From NCBI RefSeq assembly GCF_012726265.1, contig NZ_JAASAG010000010.1, forward strand, positions 270,449 through 334,448: DNA of 64,000 bases, given 5' to 3'. The stretch is from Streptomyces sp. HNM0575 (GTDB lineage: Bacteria; Actinomycetota; Actinomycetes; Streptomycetales; Streptomycetaceae). Shown piece after piece: positions 1 to 7,262 of the stretch. Under the pieces are notes generated by a model that worked only from the letters and a program-made list of their open reading frames with translations, was not told the DNA's origin and searched no databases. The first letter of the stretch is position 1. Each line of letters begins with the position of its first letter. A program made the position numbers and the translations under genes.

Positions 1-117
1 GTGTACCGCTACGACGCCGGGCACGGCTCGCTCGTGGTGGAGGAGCGGATCAAGCAGTTGAGGCTGGAGATCGACTTCGCTCTGCGGCACCTTCCCGGGC
101 CGAAGCCGGTCCCGTGA
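1..117 (+). CDS. 3' end of an unidentified gene (partial)
   Basis: The frame is open from base 1 to a TGA at 115-117 and shows the strong GC bias at third codon positions typical of real genes here. It encodes 38 residues with a helical look (EERIKQLRLEIDFALRHL). Base 1 happens to be GTG, but the real start probably lies left of the window. Its last 68 bases overlap the end of the convergent SURF1-like gene. The product cannot be identified from this tail. Confidence 0.45.
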   Translation: MYRYDAGHGSLVVEERIKQLRLEIDFALRHLPGPKPVP

Positions 118-997
118 CGCCGGGGCCGCCAGAGGCGCCGGGGTCCTGCGGGCCGTCGGGGCCGTCCCGGCCGTCCGGGCCGGCACCGCCGGGGGCGATG
201 CCGAGCGCGGCGTCCTGGGCCAGCTCCCTGTCCCGGCGGAAGAGCCGATACCACATGAAGACCACGAAGCCCGCGAAGACGAACCACTCGGCGGTGTAGC
301 CGAGGTTCTGGAACGCCTTCATGTCGAGGCCGGTGTTGTCGGGTCGTACCGGCGGCACCGGCTTCAGCTTCGAGCCGTCCGGGACGTGCTGCACCGTGAT
401 CCAGGCGTCGTGCACGTCGTACGGGACGACGTTGACGAGCGAGGCGGCGCTGATCATGCCGAGCCGGCCCTTCGGAAGTCCGCCGCCGGCCCGTACTCCC
501 GGACTGCCCTCGGACTCCGAGGCCTGTAGCGCGCCGGTGACCCTCACCTCGCCCCGCGGGGGCGGCGGCACGCGGGACGCGTCGGCGTCGCCCGGAAGCC
601 ATCCGCGCACGACGGGCAGCGCCTTGCCGTCACGGTTGTGCTTGCCGTCGCTCCCGCCCTTGCCGTCTCCGGACGTACGCAGCAGGGACAGCACATAGAA
701 GCCGCGCCTGCCGTCGAGTGCCCGGTCGGGCACCAGCAGCGGACGGGAGGTGTCGTAGCGTCCGGTGACCTCCGCCGTGCGGCCGCTGGTCCTCGCGTCG
801 ACCGGCAGCAGCCTGGACAGCGGCTCCGGCCGTGCGTGCGCGGCCTCCGAAACGGTGCGCTGCTGCTGCTCGTCACTCTCCACCCGCGCCTCGAAGCGGG
901 AGAGCTGCCAGCTGCCCATGAAGAGACAGACCGGGATCGCCAGCACGGAGAAGAGGTTGATTCCCCACCACCGCGGGGTCAGCAGAAACCGGTACAC
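50..997 (-). CDS. SURF1 family cytochrome c oxidase assembly protein
   Basis: A 315-residue membrane protein. SURF1 proteins assist haem A insertion or assembly of aa3-type cytochrome c oxidase. One transmembrane helix follows the start (WWGINLFSVLAIPVCLF), then an extracytoplasmic domain of about 200 residues with the family motifs GSWQLSRFE, VTGRYD and VVRGWLPG, then a second helix near the C-terminus (AEWFVFAGFVVFMWYRLF). I chose the GTG at 997 because the helix follows directly. The open frame runs further upstream to 1126 but that part is arginine-rich and unlike the family. No clear ribosome-binding site is seen. The last 60 residues are a Gly/Pro/Asp-rich tail that overlaps the convergent gene at the left edge. 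Confidence 0.85.
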   Translation of the reverse strand: MYRFLLTPRWWGINLFSVLAIPVCLFMGSWQLSRFEARVESDEQQQRTVSEAAHARPEPLSRLLPVDARTSGRTAEVTGRYDTSRPLLVPDRALDGRRGFYVLSLLRTSGDGKGGSDGKHNRDGKALPVVRGWLPGDADASRVPPPPRGEVRVTGALQASESEGSPGVRAGGGLPKGRLGMISAASLVNVVPYDVHDAWITVQHVPDGSKLKPVPPVRPDNTGLDMKAFQNLGYTAEWFVFAGFVVFMWYRLFRRDRELAQDAALGIAPGGAGPDGRDGPDGPQDPGASGGPGVTGPASAREGAAERSRSPASTA

Positions 998-1149
998 GAC
1001 TACACGGTACGGGGCCGCGCGACAGCGGTCATTCGTGGGTGCGCGGCGCACACGGACCACCCGCGCCGGCGTCCGCCGCGGGAACCGCCGTGTGTGCCCG
1101 GCGAGATGCGGCCTCGCGCGCCACACCGCCGGTCAGGCCGCACCGCCGG

Positions 1150-3429
1150 TCAGTGCGCGGCCAGGACTCCCGTGCGGTACAGCGTGCCCGCGCAGGCGCC
1201 CTTCAGTTCGGTGCCGGCCGCGGCCGGGTCGCCCACGTCCGGGGTGTGGCTGAGGACCACGCTCGACTTGCCGTCCGTGGTGCCGCCGGAGTTGCCGTTG
1301 TCGCCGCCGCCGTTCCCACCGTCGTCGTCGCCGCCGGAGTTGCCGTTGTTCCCGCCGTTCCCGCCGTCCTCGTGACCGCCGGAGCTGCCGTTGTTCCCGC
1401 CCTGGCCGCCCTCCGGGCCGTGGCCCTCCTCGGCCTTCGGCTCGGGCTTTCCGGGAGGGCCGCACTTGCTGGGAATCCAGGCCCACTTGACCTCGTACGC
1501 GTCACCCGGCTTCAGCACCAGCTCGCTCGCGGCGAGATCGGGGTCGGGAAGCCCGGCCGCCGGGTCGCCCTGGGTGTGGTCCACGACGTTTATCCGCTCG
1601 ATGTCGGCACGGCCGCGGGCGGAGGCGCCCACGACGCCGTCGCCCTCGACGGTGCAAGCATCCGAGGACGTGTTGACGACGCGGAAACTGCCGTACACCT
1701 TGCCGTCGGAGGCGGCCGCGCTCTCCGAGGCGCTGCCGTCGCCGAGCTGCTGGCGCCCGCAGCTGGGGGCGCTCGTGGCGAGCGTGTCGTTCGGGTCGGC
1801 GCCGCCCGAGTCGCCGCCCCGCGTGGGAGACGGTGACTTCGAGCCGTGGCCGCCGCCCGACTTGCCGCCGTCGGCGCCGACACCGCCCGAGACGTCGCCC
1901 GAGCCCTGGGTGTGGCCGGGGCCGCCACCGCCGACGGTGTCCTGGCCGGGGTCTTGGTTGCCGCCCGCGTTGATGGACGAGTCGCCCGGGAGCCCGGGCA
2001 CGATGCCGCTGCTCACCAGGCCGGGAACGCCGACTCCCGCGAGCACCACGGCGGCGGCCGCGCCCACGAGTACGCGGCGCCGGTGCGCCCGCCGCGCGGG
2101 CACCGCGTGCTGGAGGTAGGCGAGCGACTCGGGGCCCGGCTCGATGTGGCTCACGCTGTGGTGCAGCATCCGGCGGAGGGCGGCCTCGACCTCGCTGTCG
2201 TCCTCGCCGTCGCCGTTTCCGGAACCGTCGCCGGCGCCGGGACCTCCCGCGCCGCCGGCACCTCCGCCGTGACCGCCGGAACCGCCTGCGCCGCCGCGTC
2301 CGCCGCCGCCCGCACCGGCGGGCCCGCCGCCGGATCCGGACGCAGCGCCGGAACCGCCCGCGACGGGACGGAGCGCGGCCGTGCCTTCGGCCGCGGCACT
2401 CTGAGCGCCTTCGGCCGCGGCCCCCTGGGCGCTGCCGCCGCCCGGTGCCGGCCCATCGGCGCCAGGCCGGTCCGCGGACCGGCCGAACTGCCCTGTGCCG
2501 TCCGGGAGTTGCAATGTGTCCTGGTGGCTGGAATGCATGGTCGTCATCGCGTCTCGGACCGCGTCCGGCCCACCGGGGGCGGGATGCGGAGTGTCAGGGA
2601 TGTCCGGCGGGCGCGGCAGATCCGGCGCCTCGGGGGACGCGGGATCGCCGGGCGTGCCCGGGAGTCCGGCGGGCCGGTCGATCTCCGGCAGCACCGGATC
2701 GTCGATCTGCGGAGGGTCCGGGATCTCCGGCTCGTCGTAGATGCCGGGGCTCTCGGGGATCTCCGGGGCAGCCGGGATCTCGGGCATGTCGGGGACCGCG
2801 GGCGGCGGCGGGATGTCCGGCGTCGGCGGGATCTCCGGGCTCTCCAGGATGTCCGGCGCCTCGGGGATCGCGGGCGTCTCCGCGGGGCCGTGCACATCCG
2901 GTACGCCGGGGACGCCGGGCAGGTCGGGCAGGTCCGGCGCCTCGGGCGCACCGTGCTCCGGGAGCTCCGGGCTCTCGACGTCAGGGGCGTCCGGTGCGTG
3001 CGGGGTCTCCGGTGCGTGCGGGCCGTCGGGCAGATCGGGCTCCTCGGGGCCCGGGCCCGGGGCCTCGGGTCCGCCGCTCGCGCCGCCCTGCCCGTACGAG
3101 GCGACGGGCGCCAGCTCCTCGCCGTCCGTGCCGCCCTCGCCCTCCGGGCCTTCCCGGCGGTGGCGGCCGTGACCGCCCGCGTCCCGGCCGCCGGCGTACC
3201 GGTCACCGGTGTACCGGTCACTCACGTCCCGGCCACCCGCGTACCGGTCGTGGCCGTCGTCGGTGTCGCCCTCGGCATCCCGGCCGGCCCGGCCCGTCAG
3301 CCGCAGCCCCTGCTCGTACGGACCGCCCGGCTCGCTCTCCACATCGGCCAGCTCGCCCGCGCCGGCCAGCCGCACGAGCTCGCGCAAGCGCTCGCTGAGC
3401 ACCCTGTCCTGGTCGTCGTACGCGCTCAT
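1150..3429 (-). CDS. Long proline-rich single-pass membrane protein, partner of the ECF sigma factor
   Basis: A 759-residue protein. The first ~430 residues are low-complexity, acidic and proline-rich, with many PEIP/PDIP-type steps, then a Gly/Ala-rich stretch. A single transmembrane helix (about residues 447-470, RRRVLVGAAAAVVLAGVGVP) follows an Arg-rich stop-transfer segment. The outer part is Gly/Ser-rich with a folded region holding paired cysteines (SSDACTVEGDGVVG and, near the C-terminus, GACAGTLY), loosely like DUF4232. Its ATG overlaps the stop of the sigma gene by four bases (ATGA), so the two are translationally coupled. The position is that of an anti-sigma factor, but no zinc-type HxxxCxxC anti-sigma motif is visible. 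The function is unknown. Confidence 0.75.
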   Translation of the reverse strand: MSAYDDQDRVLSERLRELVRLAGAGELADVESEPGGPYEQGLRLTGRAGRDAEGDTDDGHDRYAGGRDVSDRYTGDRYAGGRDAGGHGRHRREGPEGEGGTDGEELAPVASYGQGGASGGPEAPGPGPEEPDLPDGPHAPETPHAPDAPDVESPELPEHGAPEAPDLPDLPGVPGVPDVHGPAETPAIPEAPDILESPEIPPTPDIPPPPAVPDMPEIPAAPEIPESPGIYDEPEIPDPPQIDDPVLPEIDRPAGLPGTPGDPASPEAPDLPRPPDIPDTPHPAPGGPDAVRDAMTTMHSSHQDTLQLPDGTGQFGRSADRPGADGPAPGGGSAQGAAAEGAQSAAAEGTAALRPVAGGSGAASGSGGGPAGAGGGGRGGAGGSGGHGGGAGGAGGPGAGDGSGNGDGEDDSEVEAALRRMLHHSVSHIEPGPESLAYLQHAVPARRAHRRRVLVGAAAAVVLAGVGVPGLVSSGIVPGLPGDSSINAGGNQDPGQDTVGGGGPGHTQGSGDVSGGVGADGGKSGGGHGSKSPSPTRGGDSGGADPNDTLATSAPSCGRQQLGDGSASESAAASDGKVYGSFRVVNTSSDACTVEGDGVVGASARGRADIERINVVDHTQGDPAAGLPDPDLAASELVLKPGDAYEVKWAWIPSKCGPPGKPEPKAEEGHGPEGGQGGNNGSSGGHEDGGNGGNNGNSGGDDDGGNGGGDNGNSGGTTDGKSSVVLSHTPDVGDPAAAGTELKGACAGTLYRTGVLAAH

Positions 3430-4076
3430 GAGGCCGCCTCCATCGCGACCCTGAGCGCGGCGATCCCACGCGAGCCGTACGCCTTCACCGAGCCCAGCGA
3501 AAGCCCCAGCACCTCGGCGACCTGCGCCTCGGTCATGTCCGCGAAGTAGCGCAGCACCAGCACCTCGCGCTGGCGGCGCTGGAGGCCGCGCATCGCGTGG
3601 ATCAGCTCGTCGCGCTCCAGCTGCTCGTACGCGCCCTCCTCGGCGCTGGCCATGTCCGGCATCGGCTTCGACAGGAGCTTGAGGCCGACGATCCGCCGGC
3701 GCAGCGCGGATCTTGAGAGATTGACGACGGTCTGCCGCAGATACGCGAGGGTCTTCTCCGGCTCGCGGACGCGCTTGCGCGCGGAGTGGACGCGGATGAA
3801 CGCCTCCTGGACGACGTCCTCGCAGGAAGCGGTGTCGTCCAGGAGCAGAGCGGCGAGCCCGAGCAGCGACTTGTAGTGGACGCGGTAGGTCTCGGTGAGG
3901 TGGTCGACTGTCGTGCCCGCTGCCATCGCGTCGTCAGATTCCGCGCCCTGGGCCGGGACGCGTGTGGGGCGGGCCGGGGACCACGGCGAGATCACCGGCA
4001 TGCCTCCGGCGCTGATGCCGGGGGTGCCGGGCGCTGTCGCGAGTCCGAATGCTTCCACCACGCTTGTTGGACACAC
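3426..4076 (-). CDS. RNA polymerase ECF sigma factor, SigE-like
   Basis: A 216-residue sigma-70 family factor. Region 2 (YRVHYKSLLGLAALLLDD then CEDVVQEAFIRVH) begins near residue 60, and region 4 (LQRRQREVLVLRYFADMTEAQVAEVLG then SLGSVKAYGSRG) ends the protein. That architecture is the SigE-like ECF group of actinobacteria. The first ~50 residues are a Pro/Gly-rich extension; a shorter form beginning at the internal Met of the AMAAGTTVDHL segment is possible. The GTG start has GGGGGAG immediately upstream. It overlaps the following membrane-protein gene by four bases. It directs polymerase to a regulon that cannot be read from this window. Confidence 0.88.
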   Translation of the reverse strand: MCPTSVVEAFGLATAPGTPGISAGGMPVISPWSPARPTRVPAQGAESDDAMAAGTTVDHLTETYRVHYKSLLGLAALLLDDTASCEDVVQEAFIRVHSARKRVREPEKTLAYLRQTVVNLSRSALRRRIVGLKLLSKPMPDMASAEEGAYEQLERDELIHAMRGLQRRQREVLVLRYFADMTEAQVAEVLGLSLGSVKAYGSRGIAALRVAMEAAS

Positions 4077-4411
4077 ACTCCCCCTGGAGGGTTGTACGCG
4101 TCAGACGCCGCCGTCGACGACCGTTCGAACGCGCTCATGCGTACCAGCTCTTCCCGGCTGCCCGTACAGTCACTTCGCCTCTCGAATCCGGGAGTGGACA
4201 CAGAGACGCCCCGCGTCCCGCGGCCGGTTGCAACGGCCGGGGGAGAAATTCTCGTCTCTGCGTCCCGTGCCCGCCAGTGCCAAGACCCTTCCTTGACTGA
4301 GAAGTTCGTGTGATCCGGCTGCATACAGAGGACCGTCTGCAATCGGCCCGCCCGGCCCCCGCCCTCCATGAGCCCGCCTCCATGAGCCCGGCGCGGGCCC
4401 GGCCCCGGTCC
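4077..4411. other. Intergenic region between asd and the sigma operon
   Basis: 335 bases without a convincing gene. Both flanking genes run leftward, so this stretch should hold the end of the asd transcript and the promoter of the sigma operon. I see no strong hairpin and no certain promoter. Confidence 0.5.
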
Positions 4412-5572
4412 CTACGCCGCGGGCCCCTCCGCCGCGATCCGTTCCGCGATCTGCGCCATGTTGAGCGCCGCGCCCTTGCGCAGGTTGTCCGCGCAGACGA
4501 ACAACTCCAGCGCGCACGGGTCGTCCAGCGACCGCCGTACGCGGCCCGCCCACGTGGGATCCGTGCCCGCCACGTCCGCCGGCGTCGGGAAGTCGCCCTG
4601 TTCCGGATCGTCGCAGAGCACCACCCCCGGGGCGTTCGCCAGGATCTCCCGCGCCCGCCACACGCACACCTCGCTGCCGAACCGCGCGTGCACGGACGCC
4701 GAATGAGCGGTCAGCACCGGCACCCGCACACAAGTCGCGGACACCGGCAGGGAGGGCAGCCCCAGCACCTTCCGCGTCTCGTCCCGTACGGTCAGCTCCT
4801 CCGACGTCCAGCCGCCCTCGCACATCTCACCGGTGAACGGCACGACGTTGAGCGCGACAGGGGTGCGGTCCGGATCGCCGGGCCCGGCACCGGCGCCCGC
4901 GGCGACGGCCGCATGACCGCGGCCCTCGGCCACCGCACGCCGGATGTCCCCCGGATGTCTGCCCAGTTCCGCGCCGGCCGCCTCCGCAGACGTCACGGCC
5001 GCCAACTGGCCGCGCAGCGCCTCGACTCCGTAGCGTCCCGCGCCGGACACCGCCTCGTACGAGGAGAGGACCAGCCCGGTCAGCCCCCACTCCCGGTGCA
5101 GCGCGCCCGTCGCGACGGCCGTCGTCAGCGTGGTGCAGCCGGGGCTCGCGACGACTCCGCGCGGCCTCTCCCGCACGGCGTCGCCGTTGAGTTCGGGCAC
5201 CACCAGCGGAACGCCGTGCGCCATGCGGAACGCGCGAGAGCCGTCCACCACGACCGCCCCGAGCCCGGCCGCGACCGGCACCCACCGCGCCGCGACATCC
5301 TCCGGCACCGCGAAGACGGCCACGTCGGCACCTGTCAGCGCCTCCTCGGTGAGCGCCCGCACGGCGGTGTCCTCGCCGCGCACCTCCCGCACGCGGCCGG
5401 AGGAGCGCGGCGACGCGAGCAGCCGGATCTCGCCCCAGACGTCCGCCCGTTCGGACAGCAGGGACAGCAGCACCGTGCCGACGGCGCCCGTCGCGCCGAC
5501 GACCGCCAGGGCGGGCCTGCCGGTACGCCCGGTATGCCCGGTACGCCCGCCCGCCCCGGCGGACGGCGTCAC
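4412..5572 (-). CDS. asd: Aspartate-semialdehyde dehydrogenase
   Basis: A 386-residue enzyme reducing aspartyl phosphate to aspartate semialdehyde with NADPH, the second step of Lys/Met/Thr/Ile and diaminopimelate synthesis. The N-terminal NADP-binding loop reads VVGATGAVGTVLL. The catalytic cysteine lies in VASPGCTTL, and the substrate-binding region includes RVPVLTAHSASVH. There is an 18-residue Gly/Thr-rich leader before the Rossmann fold, and an Ala/Gly-rich insert of about 25 residues in the middle (around AVAAGAGAGPGDPD). The ATG overlaps the ask stop by four bases, giving an ask-asd operon as is usual in actinobacteria. Confidence 0.93.
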   Translation of the reverse strand: MTPSAGAGGRTGHTGRTGRPALAVVGATGAVGTVLLSLLSERADVWGEIRLLASPRSSGRVREVRGEDTAVRALTEEALTGADVAVFAVPEDVAARWVPVAAGLGAVVVDGSRAFRMAHGVPLVVPELNGDAVRERPRGVVASPGCTTLTTAVATGALHREWGLTGLVLSSYEAVSGAGRYGVEALRGQLAAVTSAEAAGAELGRHPGDIRRAVAEGRGHAAVAAGAGAGPGDPDRTPVALNVVPFTGEMCEGGWTSEELTVRDETRKVLGLPSLPVSATCVRVPVLTAHSASVHARFGSEVCVWRAREILANAPGVVLCDDPEQGDFPTPADVAGTDPTWAGRVRRSLDDPCALELFVCADNLRKGAALNMAQIAERIAAEGPAA

Positions 5573-6090
5573 CGCCCTGTGCCTCCGTAGACGACTGCCT
5601 CGTCGCTCTCGCTGTCGAGACCGAACGCCGAATGCACCGCGCGCACCGACTCGTTGACGTCGTCCTCGCGCGTGACGACGGAGATGCGGATCTCCGAGGT
5701 GGAGATCAGCTCGATGTTGACCTCGGCCTGCGACAGCGCCTCGAAGAACGCCGCGGTCACACCCGGGTTGGTCTTCATGCCCGCGCCGACAAGGGAGATC
5801 TTCGCGATCTGGTCGTCGTAGCGCAGCGAGTCGAAGCCGATGGCGCCCTGCGCCTTCTCCAGTGCGGCGATCGCCTTGCGCCCCTCGCTCTTGGGGAGCG
5901 TGAAGGAGATGTCCGTGAGACCGGTCGAGGCGGCCGACACGTTCTGCACGACCATGTCGATGTTGACCTCGGCGTCCGCGATCGCGCGGAAGATCACCGC
6001 AGCCACACCCGGCTTGTCCGGCACTCCGACAACCGTGATCTTCGCCTCGGAAGTGTCATGCGCGACACCCGAGATGATCGCCTGCTCCAT
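5569..6090 (-). CDS. Aspartokinase beta subunit by internal translation start (probable)
   Basis: Within ask, an ATG at 6090 begins MEQAIISGVAHDTSEAK, in frame and just before the first ACT domain. Purine-rich GGGGAAGAAGAG lies directly upstream on the coding strand. In Corynebacterium and Bacillus aspartokinases the regulatory beta subunit is made from such an in-frame internal start. The 173-residue product would be the ACT pair alone, able to form alpha2beta2 complexes. The sequence supports the possibility; actual expression is inference. Confidence 0.5.
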   Translation of the reverse strand: MEQAIISGVAHDTSEAKITVVGVPDKPGVAAVIFRAIADAEVNIDMVVQNVSAASTGLTDISFTLPKSEGRKAIAALEKAQGAIGFDSLRYDDQIAKISLVGAGMKTNPGVTAAFFEALSQAEVNIELISTSEIRISVVTREDDVNESVRAVHSAFGLDSESDEAVVYGGTGR

Positions 6091-6924
6091 CGACTCTTCT
6101 TCCCCTTGCCCGTTCCTCTTGCTCTCCCCGCTCTTCAGCGCGGCCTGCGCACCGGGGACGTTCTCTCCGTGCCCCTCGTGCCCGCCCGGAGGCTCACTGC
6201 TGACCCAGGTGCCCTGAAGTCCCGAGAAGGACGACCGTACGTGGATCGGGATGTTGTAGCGGCGGGCGTACTCGACGCAGCGGTGCAGCAGCACCTTCGA
6301 GCCGGAGCTGGCCAGCTCCAGCATGTCCTCGAAGGAGATCCAGTCGATCTTCCGGGCCTTCTTCACGACCCGCGGGTCGGCGGTGAAGACGCCGTCGACG
6401 TCGGTGTAGATCTCACAGACGTCCGCGTCGAGCGCCGCCGCCAGCGCCACGGCGGTGGTGTCGGAGCCGCCGCGGCCCAGCGTGGTGATGTCCTTGCTGT
6501 CCTGGGACACGCCCTGGAAGCCCGCGACGATCGCGATGTTGCCCTCGTCGACGGAGGTCTGGATACGGCCCGGGGTGACGTCGATGATCCGCGCCTTGTT
6601 GTGCGCGGAGTCGGTGATCAGGCCCGCCTGGCTTCCGGTGAACGACTGTGCCTCGTGTCCGAGGGATTTGATCGCCATCGCCAGCAGTGCCATGGAGATG
6701 CGCTCTCCGGCGGTCAGCAGCATGTCGAACTCGCGCCCCGTCTGGACGGGGGAGACTTCCTTGGCGAGATCGATCAGCTCGTCCGTCGTGTCACCCATCG
6801 CCGAGACCACGACGACAACCTGGTTGCCGTTCTTCTTGGCCTCGACGATCCGCTTGGCAACGCGCTTGATGCCCTCGGCATCGGCAACGGAGGAGCCGCC
6901 GTACTTCTGCACGACAAGGCCCAC
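5569..6924 (-). CDS. ask: Aspartate kinase (aspartokinase), alpha subunit
   Basis: A 451-residue enzyme phosphorylating L-aspartate, the committed step of the aspartate pathway. The start is taken as the GTG giving VGLVVQKYGGSSVADAEGI, matching family N-termini; the frame has eight more residues upstream. Motifs seen: KYGGSS, FTGSQAGLITD, TLGRGGSDTTAVALAAAL and TDVDGVFTADPR. Two ACT domains fill the C-terminal third (ITVVGVPDKPGVAAVIF and ISLVGAGMKTNPGVTAAFF) and are expected to bind Lys/Thr for feedback control. Between kinase and ACT domains there is an unusually long, Gly/Glu/Lys-rich linker of about 35 residues. It is followed by asd with a four-base overlap. Confidence 0.94.
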   Translation of the reverse strand: MGLVVQKYGGSSVADAEGIKRVAKRIVEAKKNGNQVVVVVSAMGDTTDELIDLAKEVSPVQTGREFDMLLTAGERISMALLAMAIKSLGHEAQSFTGSQAGLITDSAHNKARIIDVTPGRIQTSVDEGNIAIVAGFQGVSQDSKDITTLGRGGSDTTAVALAAALDADVCEIYTDVDGVFTADPRVVKKARKIDWISFEDMLELASSGSKVLLHRCVEYARRYNIPIHVRSSFSGLQGTWVSSEPPGGHEGHGENVPGAQAALKSGESKRNGQGEEESMEQAIISGVAHDTSEAKITVVGVPDKPGVAAVIFRAIADAEVNIDMVVQNVSAASTGLTDISFTLPKSEGRKAIAALEKAQGAIGFDSLRYDDQIAKISLVGAGMKTNPGVTAAFFEALSQAEVNIELISTSEIRISVVTREDDVNESVRAVHSAFGLDSESDEAVVYGGTGR

Positions 6925-7262
6925 GTGTGCTCGCTCCTCGATTCTCAAGTCCTAGCGCCCTTCCCCTGCCTGCCCGTGGCGGCCGGGGGGACTCCCGTAC
7001 GGAATCCGCGGGTCGGCTCATTTTACCGAGAAGGCGTCCCACCCTCTCGTCCAGCGACCAAACCTGCCCGTTCACGGGGCGTCCACACGGGAACGTAAGA
7101 CAGCTCACACGGCGGGTGCGGGCGCGGGAGCGGGTACGGGGCCGGGGCGGGGCCGTCACCAGGAACGACGGGGGGACGGGGCGACGGGGGCGACGGGGGC
7201 GGGGGGGCGAGGCGGGGCCAGCGGTGGCGCGGGGAGGCACCGGGTGCGGGCGCGGGAGCGCT
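6925..7262. other. Intergenic region with G-rich tandem repeats
   Basis: About 340 bases between ask and the NACHT gene. The half next to ask should hold its promoter; the sequence TTTTACCGAG lies near 7020. Around 7165-7215 there are imperfect tandem copies of a short unit like GGGGCGAC on the plus strand, a low-complexity tract. No gene is supported. Confidence 0.5.
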
